Shown here in pieces: positions 25,249 to 32,704 of a DNA stretch of 38,219 nucleotides; position 1 is the stretch's first letter, and each line of letters starts with the position of its first letter. The DNA is taken from contig NZ_JAAVJB010000024.1 in the NCBI RefSeq assembly GCF_012034385.1, positions 1 through 38,219 of the forward strand, given 5' to 3'. The stretch comes from Streptomyces spiramenti. GTDB taxonomy: Bacteria > Actinomycetota > Actinomycetes > Streptomycetales > Streptomycetaceae. The notes under the pieces are model-generated. The model worked only from the letters and a program-made list of their open reading frames with translations, searched no databases and had not been told where the DNA came from. The translations under genes were made by a program, and so were the position numbers.

Positions 25249-26673
25249 TCAGGACAGCAGGTCGACCACGTTGCGGCTGATCGTCTCCACCGCCGGGTCC
25301 AGGCGCAGCAGCCGTGCCCAGTCCACCGTGGCGGCGTTGAAGACCGTGCCGCCCCGGGTGTAGAGGCCGAAGGTCGCCGCCCGGCCCGGGTCCGGATCCT
25401 CCCGGGCGGCGAAGTGCCAGCCGGACGCGGCAGGCAGGTCGGCGAGGCCCAGGATCGTGAAGTCGTCGGGCGTCCCGTCCGCGCCCGTCGCGACGGCCCG
25501 CCCCCGCCGGTCGCGGCGGTGAGCGGCGCCGTCGCACTCGTAGCCCACGAGGGCGTGCGCGGCGCCCAGCAGGTCGCCGTCGCGCAGCCCTGTGCCCTCG
25601 AACAGCTCGTGGTCGCAGTGCTGCACGGTGTACCCGGTGGGGGCGCGGAGCCCCTCCCAGTGGCCACCCCCGTTGCGGTAGCTGACACCGGTCACCGCGT
25701 TCTCCGGTTCCGTCTCCCACCAGTGGTCGGGCGCGCCTCTGAGGGTGTCCACGTCGACACCCCTGGGCGCACCCGGCGGGTACTTCGCGCACCGGACCGT
25801 CGAGCCGTCGTCCGCCACCTCCACCCGCCACCAGCAGGTGTTCCCACCGAAGACGCCGATGTTCCCGCCCTGGTCGCGGAAGGCGGTGACATGCCGTCTG
25901 CTGCGCGCGGTCCAGTACTCGTCGTGGCCGGCGGACAGCAGCAGCCGGTATCCGTCCGTGAGGTCCGCCCTCTCGTGGAGATCCAGGTCGGTGCAGTAGT
26001 CCACGGTCCGACCGGACGACTCCAGCCACGCGATGAACGGGGCGTCCCAGTGGGCGAAGGTCTGACGCGGTGTCCGGAGGTCGTGGGCGTCGGGGAACCC
26101 CTTCACCGGCCCGCCGATGCCACCCCCGGGCCGACGCAGGGTCACCACCGCCTCCCGCGGTGGCCTTCCGGCGGAGTGCGCGGAGCCGTAGAGGCTGCCG
26201 CCGCCGCTGCGGTTGTACGCGTGGTAGGTGAGGACCGGCACCTTGTACAGGATCCGGGCCCGCCGCGCCGGCTCACGCGCCCTCACCACGAACAGCAGTC
26301 GCGAGCGACGGGCGTCGAGCTGCGCCGCGTCCGCCGGAGCCGTTCCGGGACATCCCGCGCGGGATGCGCCGGTCGCCGCCGGGCTCAGCACTGCGACGTA
26401 CACACCCGACGGCCAGTCCCCGGGAACGGCCACGTCGTGACCGGGCCAGCACCAGTCCTCGTCGTGACGGCCCGGAGGAACGTAGCGTCCCGCTCCGTAC
26501 ACGCTGCCCATGTGGCGGGGGCGGACACCGCAGCGGAAGAAGTCGGCGCGGAACGCCGGCGCGCCGGTCGACACGTGCAGCCGCAGCGTCTCACCCGCGC
26601 GAACACTCGGCCGCCCGGGATACCCGTCGACCTGCTCTGCGGCGCGGGGGGCGTCGCTCGTCGCGTCGGGCAC
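25249..26673 (-). CDS. N,N-dimethylformamidase large-subunit-like protein
   Basis: A 474-residue protein resembling the C-terminal region of the N,N-dimethylformamidase beta (large) subunit. Visible family features are VLTYHAYNRSGGGSLY near residue 170, LHERADLTDGYRLLLSAGHDEYWT near 255, GGNIGVFGGNTCWWRVEV near 290 and WETEPENAVTGVSYRNGGGHW near 345. The family is a metal-dependent amidohydrolase fold, but many actinobacterial members have no assigned substrate. The GTG at 26673 is preceded by GGAGG at good spacing. No signal peptide is visible. It is divergent from the peptide operon and heads a minus-strand run with the UDP-sugar genes. It might hydrolyse an amide in the pathway product; that is speculation. 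Confidence 0.82.
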   Translation of the reverse strand: MPDATSDAPRAAEQVDGYPGRPSVRAGETLRLHVSTGAPAFRADFFRCGVRPRHMGSVYGAGRYVPPGRHDEDWCWPGHDVAVPGDWPSGVYVAVLSPAATGASRAGCPGTAPADAAQLDARRSRLLFVVRAREPARRARILYKVPVLTYHAYNRSGGGSLYGSAHSAGRPPREAVVTLRRPGGGIGGPVKGFPDAHDLRTPRQTFAHWDAPFIAWLESSGRTVDYCTDLDLHERADLTDGYRLLLSAGHDEYWTARSRRHVTAFRDQGGNIGVFGGNTCWWRVEVADDGSTVRCAKYPPGAPRGVDVDTLRGAPDHWWETEPENAVTGVSYRNGGGHWEGLRAPTGYTVQHCDHELFEGTGLRDGDLLGAAHALVGYECDGAAHRRDRRGRAVATGADGTPDDFTILGLADLPAASGWHFAAREDPDPGRAATFGLYTRGGTVFNAATVDWARLLRLDPAVETISRNVVDLLS

Positions 26674-27061
26674 CGGGCCCTCCAGGGGAAGTGGCGGAGG
26701 AGGACCCTCCGGGCGAACAACGAAGACCGCGCCAAAGTATGGCGAGTGGTGATCTTCGACGGAACACGGCTATCCGGACGTATTGCGCGTTCCGTGACGG
26801 CGCCGGGGATCGGCGCGAAAGCGCCGCGGGCCCGCTGACCCCGCCGCGTACCGACCCCCGACGCTGCTCACTGTCGGTGGCCACCACATAACCCCGGGAC
26901 GGCAGAATGTCGCGGAACGGGCGCGCGCCGGTGGCCAGTTCCGGGACGGCGGCTCGCCCGTCTCGTTGGAAGACGCCCACGCGGCCGTGATGATGAGCCC
27001 TGCCGCACGTCGAGTGACCGCCGTGAGGGCGGGATCCGGCGTTCAGGAGAGGAGTTTGGCG
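26674..27061. promoter_or_regulatory. 388-base divergent intergenic region before the peptide operon
   Basis: The region separates the divergent dimethylformamidase-like gene and the short peptide gene and should hold both promoters. It contains a hairpin with a GAAA tetraloop and 6-bp stem (26811-26826), followed by the palindrome GCGGGCCCGC (26826-26835). An AT-richer patch around 26715-26790 may hold the minus-strand promoter. No consensus -35/-10 pair is convincing. A 27-codon frame at 26893 onward lacks a ribosome site and is not called. Confidence 0.5.
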
Positions 27062-27142
27062 ATGAGCGAAGACATCGAGCAGGTCACGCCCGACGAACTG
27101 CCGGAGCTTCCGCTGCTGGTCGACCTCCCGGCCTGCGAGTGA
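27062..27142 (+). CDS. 26-residue peptide, candidate RiPP precursor
   Basis: A very short ORF with a strong ribosome site (GGAGAGGAG, about 8 bases before the ATG), immediately upstream of five modification-type genes. The first 12 residues are acidic and polar (four Asp/Glu) and look like a leader or recognition stretch. The last 14 residues are LPELPLLVDLPACE, with three Leu-Pro pairs and a single Cys as the second-last residue. No known RiPP core motif (FxSxx, lanthionine Ser/Thr/Cys runs, thiopeptide) is present. The Cys or the amide backbone could be the YcaO target, and Pro, Leu, Val or Asp the hydroxylation targets. It was too short for standard gene callers. The role is inferred from its position, strong ribosome site and neighbours. 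Confidence 0.75.
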   Translation: MSEDIEQVTPDELPELPLLVDLPACE

Positions 27143-27157
27143 ACGTCCCGGTGTGAC

Positions 27158-27203
27158 GCGCGCGGTGGCCGACCGGGTCACCGCGCGCCACTTCTGGCGC
27201 GCG
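27158..27203 (+). promoter_or_regulatory. two overlapping, mutually exclusive hairpins (candidate attenuator)
   Basis: Hairpin 1: GCGCGCGGTG (27158-27167) pairs perfectly with CACCGCGCGC (27179-27188), extendable inward by one wobble and two GC pairs. Hairpin 2: CGCGCGCCA (27182-27190) pairs perfectly with TGGCGCGCG (27195-27203) around a CTTC loop. They share bases 27182-27188, so only one can form at a time. They lie between the peptide stop (27142) and the ribosome site of the HExxH gene, the place where RiPP operons often attenuate transcription to keep precursor above enzymes. Confidence 0.65.
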
Positions 27204-27236
27204 CCGGGATCACGCCGGCGGAAGGGGAACGGTCGC

Positions 27237-28298
27237 ATGCACATCGGTCCGGACGCGGCGGGTGCCGCACTCGATCAAGCGGCGCTTGGCCGCCGCACGC
27301 TCGCCGCGCTGCGCCGCGCCGGCCTGGTGGACGCGATGCCGGCGCCACGGGACGCGACGTCGGACACCGGCGGCGGCACGGCCACCCGGACCCGCGAGGC
27401 CCTCACGGCGTCCGGTCTCGAACTCACGGGGTCCGACGTCTCCCACCCGGCGGTGATCGACGTCGCGCACACCGCCCAGCGCGCACTGCGGGCCGACACC
27501 CTCACCGCCCCGCGGCGCGCCGAACTCGCGACAGCGCTCGCCCGTGCCGTCGCACTGGCCCGCTCCGCCACGCCGACCGATCACCACGGCTGGTCGGTGG
27601 AAGCGGCCGGACCCCAGTCACACCTCGACCGTGCCGTCGTCCGCGCCCTGGCAGGCGTGCCCCCGGACTCACCCGGCGGAGCCCAGGACTGTGCCGTCAC
27701 CCCCTGGCAGGACGCGCACCTCCGGGTGCTGACCGACGCCGCCGGACTGCTGCGCGCCGCGTGGCCGGAGATGCTCGACGAACTGACCCGCACGGTCCGC
27801 CAGGTCGTGCTGCTCCGGGGAACGGCCATCGAGGGCTTCACCGACTTCACCGTCCACGGCGCGCTGTTCCTCCACCGCGACCGCCTCGCGCCGGGGGCCG
27901 ACGCGCCACCCGGCGCCGACGGGGGCCTCGGTCTCGCGGAGGCCCTGGTGCACGAGGGCACCCACGTGCGGTGCAACGCCGCTCTGGCGTCGACACCCTT
28001 CTGGGAGCGGGCCGCCGACCGGGTCGCTCCCGTCCCCACGCCGCTGCGCGCCGACCCCCGGCCGCTGGGGGGTCTCTTCCACCAGATGGTGGTCCTCTCC
28101 CGCAGCGCGACCTTCCTCGGGCGGCTCCTCGACTCCGGCTCCCGGCCCGGCATCGACCCGGGGCCGCTGCGCGAGCGTCACCGGCACCATCGGGACGCCG
28201 CGGCGCGGGCCGCCGCCACCCTCCACGCCCACCGGTCCTCCCTCACCGACACCGGGCGCGGACTCCTGGCGCAGGTCGCGGCCGAGGGCACCGGATGA
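27237..28298 (+). CDS. HExxH-motif protein, probable 2-oxoglutarate-dependent peptide beta-hydroxylase
   Basis: A 353-residue protein with the motif ALVHEGTHVRCNA, where His239-Glu240-x-x-His243 is a metal-binding HExxH. The surroundings, FTDFTVHGALFLHRDRL before it and GGLFHQMVVLSRSATFLGRLL after it, fit the 'HEXXH motif' family found in actinobacterial peptide-modification clusters, members of which are annotated as alpha-ketoglutarate-HExxH peptide beta-hydroxylases rather than proteases. No signal peptide. The ATG at 27237 has GGAAGGGG upstream; an earlier GTG at 27153 overlaps the hairpins. The stop overlaps the YcaO start (ATGA), so the two are translationally coupled. A protease role, cutting leader from core, is the main alternative. 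Confidence 0.82.
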   Translation: MHIGPDAAGAALDQAALGRRTLAALRRAGLVDAMPAPRDATSDTGGGTATRTREALTASGLELTGSDVSHPAVIDVAHTAQRALRADTLTAPRRAELATALARAVALARSATPTDHHGWSVEAAGPQSHLDRAVVRALAGVPPDSPGGAQDCAVTPWQDAHLRVLTDAAGLLRAAWPEMLDELTRTVRQVVLLRGTAIEGFTDFTVHGALFLHRDRLAPGADAPPGADGGLGLAEALVHEGTHVRCNAALASTPFWERAADRVAPVPTPLRADPRPLGGLFHQMVVLSRSATFLGRLLDSGSRPGIDPGPLRERHRHHRDAAARAAATLHAHRSSLTDTGRGLLAQVAAEGTG

Positions 28299-29563
28299 GC
28301 ACGCCCCGCTCACCCACCCGGCCCTGGGCGGCGGAGCTGTTCCACCCCTTCCCGCAGGCGCCGGACGTCGTCTTCGCCCGGGTCGCGGCCCGCTCCGCGC
28401 TCTTCACCGCCGGCACCACGACGAGCACCCGCGCGGACACCGGCACGGGCACCGGCGCGGGTACCGGCACCGCCGGTGCGGGCGGGCCGGGCAGGTCCGA
28501 CGGGTCGGACGTGGTCACCGGCAGCGCGGCCGGGCACGACCCGGACGACGTCTCGCCGCGGGCCACCGGCGAACTCGTCGAACGCATCGGGAACATCACC
28601 GCCGGACGGGCCGCCGAGGCAGAGCTACGCGTGACCGCCAGCTACCACGAACTGCGGCTGGCCGGACGGCCCGCGCTGGACCCCGCCCCGCTGGTGGGCC
28701 GGCCGGGCACCGCCGTCGACGCTCGGGAAACGCCCCGGCTGTGGGTCACCGGCCGGTCCCTGTCGACCGGGCGTGAACTGCTCGTCCCCGCCGGAGCGGT
28801 CTACCTGCGGCACCGGCCACCTGCGGAACCGGACATCGGGACGGGCTCCACCGGGCTGGCGGCTCACCCGGACCCGATCGCGGCCACTCACCACGCCGTA
28901 TGGGAGATCCTGGAACGCGACCTGATCCGCCGAAGCTGGTACGGGGAAGCCGGCGCACCGACCGTCGCGCCGCACCTGCGGCTGCGGCCGACACTGCGGG
29001 CGTCGCTGGCCGCGCTGGGGCTGACCGCGACGCTTCTGCTGGTCCCCGCGCCGGCGGGCGTCGGCTGCGTCGCGGCCTGCCTGCACGACGCCAACGGCGA
29101 GGGCCAGACGTTCGGCGCCGCCTGCGGCCCCGAAGGCCACGGGCCGACAGCCGAGCGGGCCGCCGAGAAGGCGGTGTACGAGGCCCTGATGGTGCGGTGG
29201 AGCATGGGCACGCGCGTCGCCCGTCGCACCTGGCAGTCCTGGGCGGGGACGACACCACCCCGTACCGCGCTCCACCACGCGCTGTGGACGTTCCACCGCC
29301 AGGACAGCCTGCGGCTGTGGCTCGCGGACGCACCCGCCGCCTCGTCGGGGACCCGGCGGCAGCGCGCCCTGCCCGCTCCCGCCGCCGTTCTCGCCGACCA
29401 CACCGGACAGGAGGTGGTGGCCGTCCCGACGCCGTCGCGACAGTCGCTGGAGACCGGGCTCCAGGTGATGCGCGTCGTGGCACCGGGAGCGCTCCCGCTC
29501 CCTGCCGGTCCCCGCGGGCCGGGCGGAGCGCTGCGCACCCACCGCCCGCACCCCTTCGGGTGA
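28295..29563 (+). CDS. YcaO-domain protein
   Basis: YcaO proteins use ATP to phosphorylate peptide amides, giving azolines, thioamides or amidines. The 422-residue protein has the three ATP/Mg-binding segments in diverged form: NITAGRAAEAELRVTASYHE (100-119), GSTGLAAHPDPIAATHHAVW then EILERD (184-209), and FGAACG...AAEKAVYEALMVRW (273-302). The C-terminus ends THRPHPFG, close to the Pro-rich PHPFP-type ends of azoline-forming members. Residues about 41-70 are a Gly/Thr-rich insertion. No E1-like, ocin-ThiF, dehydrogenase or TfuA partner is encoded in the window, so the reaction type is open. It is coupled to the HExxH gene by ATGA overlap, 73 bases upstream of the methyltransferase gene. Confidence 0.85.
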   Translation: MSTPRSPTRPWAAELFHPFPQAPDVVFARVAARSALFTAGTTTSTRADTGTGTGAGTGTAGAGGPGRSDGSDVVTGSAAGHDPDDVSPRATGELVERIGNITAGRAAEAELRVTASYHELRLAGRPALDPAPLVGRPGTAVDARETPRLWVTGRSLSTGRELLVPAGAVYLRHRPPAEPDIGTGSTGLAAHPDPIAATHHAVWEILERDLIRRSWYGEAGAPTVAPHLRLRPTLRASLAALGLTATLLLVPAPAGVGCVAACLHDANGEGQTFGAACGPEGHGPTAERAAEKAVYEALMVRWSMGTRVARRTWQSWAGTTPPRTALHHALWTFHRQDSLRLWLADAPAASSGTRRQRALPAPAAVLADHTGQEVVAVPTPSRQSLETGLQVMRVVAPGALPLPAGPRGPGGALRTHRPHPFG

Positions 29564-29636
29564 CCCGCCGCCCTCGACCGACCGGGCCGACCGGCCCCAC
29601 CGACCCCGCAGCCACCCACCAGGAGGACCGTCCCCG

Positions 29637-30377
29637 ATGCCCGGTCAGGAATCGCCCCACTACGCGGCCACCTTCGCCGCCAGGTACGACGATTGGTTCC
29701 CCTCACCCGTCACGGACAGCACCGTCGAGCTGCTCGCCGCCCTCGCGAAGACCGCCGGCGACGGTCCCGTCCTCGAACTCGGCTCCGGCACCGGCCGGGT
29801 GGCCCTCCCGCTGGCAGCGCGAGGTCTCGACGTGCACGGCGTCGAGGGCGCGCCCGAGATGACCGAACGCCTGCGCGCCAAACCGGGCGGCCACGACATC
29901 ACGGTCACCGCGGGCGACTTCAGCAGCGTCCCGGTCGACGGCTCCTTCGCCATGGTCTACGTCGTCTCCGGCGGGTTCTTCGAACTCCCCACCCAGCAGT
30001 CCCAGGCCCGCTGCTTCGCCGCCGCGGCGGCGAGACTGCTGCCGGGCGGACTCTTCGTGCTCGACGCGCACGTCCCCGAGGCGCTTGCCGCACCGGAAGC
30101 CGCCCTCCACGTCGTCCCGATCGAAGGCGGCATGACGGTACGGATGCGCACCATCGACCGCGCCTCCCAGCGCTACTCATCGCACTACCTCGTCCTCGAC
30201 GGCAACGGCGTCCACCACGTGCCGGTGTCCTTCCGCTACGCGTCCGCGGGGGAACTCGACCTCATGGCCGCGATGGCGGGGCTGCGACTGCGGAACCGGT
30301 ACGGCGGTTGGTCGGGAGAGGCGTTCACGGCGGCCAGCGCCTACCACGTCTCCGTGTACGAACTGCCCGTCACCTGA
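29637..30377 (+). CDS. class I SAM-dependent methyltransferase
   Basis: A 246-residue methyltransferase with a Rossmann fold: motif I VLELGSGTGRVALPLAARG near residues 45-63, the acidic VHGVEGAPEM loop near 67-76, ITVTAGDFSSVPV near 90 and LLPGGLFVLDAHVPEAL near 138. Length and order suit small-molecule or peptide N/O-methyltransferases. The ATG at 29637 has AGGAGG about 10 bases upstream. It follows YcaO by 73 bases on the same strand. In this operon it could methylate the peptide terminus, a hydroxyl made by the oxygenases or the sugar; the sequence does not tell which. Confidence 0.88.
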   Translation: MPGQESPHYAATFAARYDDWFPSPVTDSTVELLAALAKTAGDGPVLELGSGTGRVALPLAARGLDVHGVEGAPEMTERLRAKPGGHDITVTAGDFSSVPVDGSFAMVYVVSGGFFELPTQQSQARCFAAAAARLLPGGLFVLDAHVPEALAAPEAALHVVPIEGGMTVRMRTIDRASQRYSSHYLVLDGNGVHHVPVSFRYASAGELDLMAAMAGLRLRNRYGGWSGEAFTAASAYHVSVYELPVT

Positions 30378-30510
30378 GCACCCCGTCCACCGCCGCCCCA
30401 CCCTCCACGGCCCCGGCCCGGCGCGGGAGAACCGGCGCCGCGGCGGTGGGGCCGCCGTCGTCCGGGCGCGGTGGCACCGGCACCGCCCCCATCCCGATGA
30501 GGAGGCACCG

Positions 30511-31494
30511 ATGTCCGAGCCCGCCCCGCACGCCGAGTCCCGCCCGACCGGGCGCCACGACCCCCTGGAGATCCACCCTGGCCGGGCGTCGCTCGACGTG
30601 CCCTTCCGACGTGTGGTGGACGACGGCCTGCTCGTCATCGTCAGAAACGGGTTGCAGCTGCTGGACGCACTCGAACCGCTGCGCCGCGCCACCCGGCTCG
30701 CCGCCGCCGAGACGCTGCCGCCCACTGCCGCCCGCGCCCTGGAACGCACCGGGATCGAGGGCCTTCACACGGTCGTGGGCATCGAGGAAGCCATGGCCCT
30801 GCGCACCCGCATGGAGACGGCACTCCGGCCGTCCGCCGCACAGGCGTGCCTGGCGTTCGCCGCCACGGCCGGCACCGGGGAACCGCGGGTCCACGTCAGC
30901 CGCCACTTCGGCGTCAGGACGATGCTGCCGCACCGGGTCGTCGCCGAACGGGACGACCTCGGCCCGCTCGCGGGCTTCGTCGTGCCGACCGCGCCCCACG
31001 TCGACTCGTGGTTCAACACCACCCTCAACTCCGTCAACCTGTGGATGGCACTGGGCCGCGTCCGTCCCGGAAACGGACTCCTCGTCTACCCCGACCTCTA
31101 CCGTGCGCCGATCCGCCGGGCCGGCTACGACGTGGCCCCCGGCCAGCAGCTCGGCACGCCCGTCAGCTTCGCCCTCGACCCCGGCGACATCCTGCTGTTC
31201 TCGGGCGACCACGTCCACGCGTCGGAGGCCAACACCACCGACGAGACGCGGGTCGTCCTCACCAAACGCATCAGCGTCGGCGCCCCCAGATACAACCCCG
31301 AGGGCAGCGGCTGGGTGCCCTACGACGACGCCCGCCTGCTGCGCGGCCCGCTGGCACCGTTGGCCTCCCTGCGCTCGCGCGCCACCGCGGCGTACGGGCG
31401 GCACCTCCTGCGCGCCGCGCTGCGCCGCCGCCCCGGGTACGAACGGGCGCGCGCACACCACCCGACCTCCGGACCGAACGGGCCCACAACCTGA
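30511..31494 (+). CDS. phytanoyl-CoA-dioxygenase-like Fe(II)/2-oxoglutarate oxygenase
   Basis: A 327-residue protein with the iron-binding pattern of PhyH-type oxygenases. His163-x-Asp165 lies in PHVDSWFN, a distal His (234 or 236) in FSGDHVHASEAN, and Arg247, expected to bind 2-oxoglutarate, in TTDETRVVLTKRI. The middle segment SVNLWMALGRVRPGNGLLVYP is typical. It would hydroxylate or otherwise oxidise an unactivated carbon. The ATG at 30511 has GAGGAGG upstream. Its stop overlaps the next start by one base (TGATG), so it is coupled to the glycosyltransferase. A hydroxyl placed by this enzyme could be the glycosylation site. The last 50 residues are Arg-rich. Confidence 0.85.
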   Translation: MSEPAPHAESRPTGRHDPLEIHPGRASLDVPFRRVVDDGLLVIVRNGLQLLDALEPLRRATRLAAAETLPPTAARALERTGIEGLHTVVGIEEAMALRTRMETALRPSAAQACLAFAATAGTGEPRVHVSRHFGVRTMLPHRVVAERDDLGPLAGFVVPTAPHVDSWFNTTLNSVNLWMALGRVRPGNGLLVYPDLYRAPIRRAGYDVAPGQQLGTPVSFALDPGDILLFSGDHVHASEANTTDETRVVLTKRISVGAPRYNPEGSGWVPYDDARLLRGPLAPLASLRSRATAAYGRHLLRAALRRRPGYERARAHHPTSGPNGPTT

Positions 31495-32684
31495 TGCGCA
31501 TCGCCTACCTGCACGCCGGGAGCATCCCGTCCGTCTACGCCAACGGCATTCACGTCATGCGCATGTGCGACGCGTTCACCGCCGCCGGACACGACGTCAC
31601 CCTCTACACGCTGCCCGGCACCCACCGGGCCGACGACCCGTACACCTACTACGGGGTCCGCCACCGCTTCCGCATCCGCCGAATCCCGCTGCCCGACGCC
31701 GATCCCGCCTCGCTCCGCGCCCGCGCGGCCCGGGTGCGCGCGCTGCTGGTGGCGGAGACGCCCGACCTCGCCTACGGACGCGACCCCTACGCCGTCCTCG
31801 CGGCGGCCGATGTCGCACCCGTCGTGTACGAGAGCCACCACGTGTGGGACGACCGGGACGCGCTGGCGACGGAGAGCCGGCTGTTCGCCCATCCGGCACT
31901 CCGTCGGGTGGTGGTCATCACCCACGCCCTCGCCGGTGATCTCCAGACCGCCCACGCCGGCACGGGCCTGCTGCCGCTCCGCGTAGCCCCCGACTGCGCC
32001 GACGTGCCCGCCGCGCACGGGGCTTCCCCCGCACCGGAGTTGCCGGGTCGGACCGGGGTGCCGCGCGTCGGCTATGTCGGGCACCTCTACGAGGGGCGCG
32101 GGATCGACCTCATCCTGGAACTGGCCGCCGTACTGCCCGGCTTCGACTTCCACCTCGTCGGCGGCACCCCCGGGGACCGGGCACACTGGGAAGCCCCTTG
32201 CCGACTGCCCAACGTGCACTTCCACGGCCACCGGCCACCGGGCGCCGTCCACGCCTACGTCTCCGCCTTCGACGTGGTGCTGGCCCCCTACCAGCAGCGG
32301 GTGTACACCGCCGGCCGCAGCGCCGAGACCGGCCGCTGGGCCTCGCCGATGAAGGTCTTCGAGTACATGGCCCACGGCAGGGCCATGATCGCCTCCGACC
32401 TGCCTGTGCTGCGCGAGGTGCTCCACGACCGGGTCAACTGCCTGCTGCGCCCGCCCGACGACACCCGGGCGTGGGCGGACGCCGTCAATGAGCTCGTGAC
32501 GGACGGGACGCTGCGACGGCAGCTCGGGCGGCAGGCACGGAGCGAGGTCCTCGACCGCTACACCTGGCGCCGCCGGGCCGACGACGTCCTCGCGGGAGTC
32601 TTCACGGGCTGGGGCGAGGCGCCCCCCACGGCGGGGCGGACGCCGACGCCCAAGCCGAAGCCGACGGCATCGGAGGCAGGGTGA
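31494..32684 (+). CDS. GT4-like glycosyltransferase
   Basis: A 396-residue retaining-type GT-B glycosyltransferase of the GT4 kind. The N-terminal domain starts RIAYLHAGSIPSVYANGIHV and contains YESHHVWDD. The C-terminal nucleotide-sugar domain has VGYVGHLYEGRGIDLILELA near 200, FHGHRPPGAVHAYVSAFDVVLAPY near 245 and the donor-binding E-x7-E region SPMKVFEYMAHGRAMIASDL near 285. The last 25 residues are a Pro/Lys-rich tail. The ATG at 31494 overlaps the oxygenase stop by one base, so it is coupled. It is the last gene of the peptide operon, before a hairpin. The donor sugar may come from the UDP-sugar genes at 22.7-25.0 kb; that link is inferred. Confidence 0.9.
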   Translation: MRIAYLHAGSIPSVYANGIHVMRMCDAFTAAGHDVTLYTLPGTHRADDPYTYYGVRHRFRIRRIPLPDADPASLRARAARVRALLVAETPDLAYGRDPYAVLAAADVAPVVYESHHVWDDRDALATESRLFAHPALRRVVVITHALAGDLQTAHAGTGLLPLRVAPDCADVPAAHGASPAPELPGRTGVPRVGYVGHLYEGRGIDLILELAAVLPGFDFHLVGGTPGDRAHWEAPCRLPNVHFHGHRPPGAVHAYVSAFDVVLAPYQQRVYTAGRSAETGRWASPMKVFEYMAHGRAMIASDLPVLREVLHDRVNCLLRPPDDTRAWADAVNELVTDGTLRRQLGRQARSEVLDRYTWRRRADDVLAGVFTGWGEAPPTAGRTPTPKPKPTASEAG

Positions 32685-32687
32685 CAC

Positions 32688-32704
32688 TCCGCCCGCCGGG
32701 CGGA
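32688..32704 (+). terminator. compact hairpin after the glycosyltransferase gene
   Basis: TCCGCCC-GCC-GGGCGGA is a perfect 7-bp stem with a 3-base loop, starting 3 bases after the glycosyltransferase stop. It probably ends the peptide operon. The following 270 bases hold no gene I can support. Confidence 0.55.

Noticed and set aside
22622..26029. 1135-codon open frame on the minus strand over the sugar-nucleotide genes
   Set aside because: Off-frame shadow of the epimerase, dehydrogenase and dimethylformamidase-like genes, which have intact motifs in their own frames.
26893..26976. 27-codon frame upstream of the peptide gene as a second precursor
   Set aside because: No ribosome site, Arg-rich composition and no resemblance to the peptide at 27062.
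27237..28298. HExxH protein as an FxSxx-COOH system component
   Set aside because: The accompanying peptide lacks the FxSxx C-terminus and no radical SAM/SPASM gene is present.
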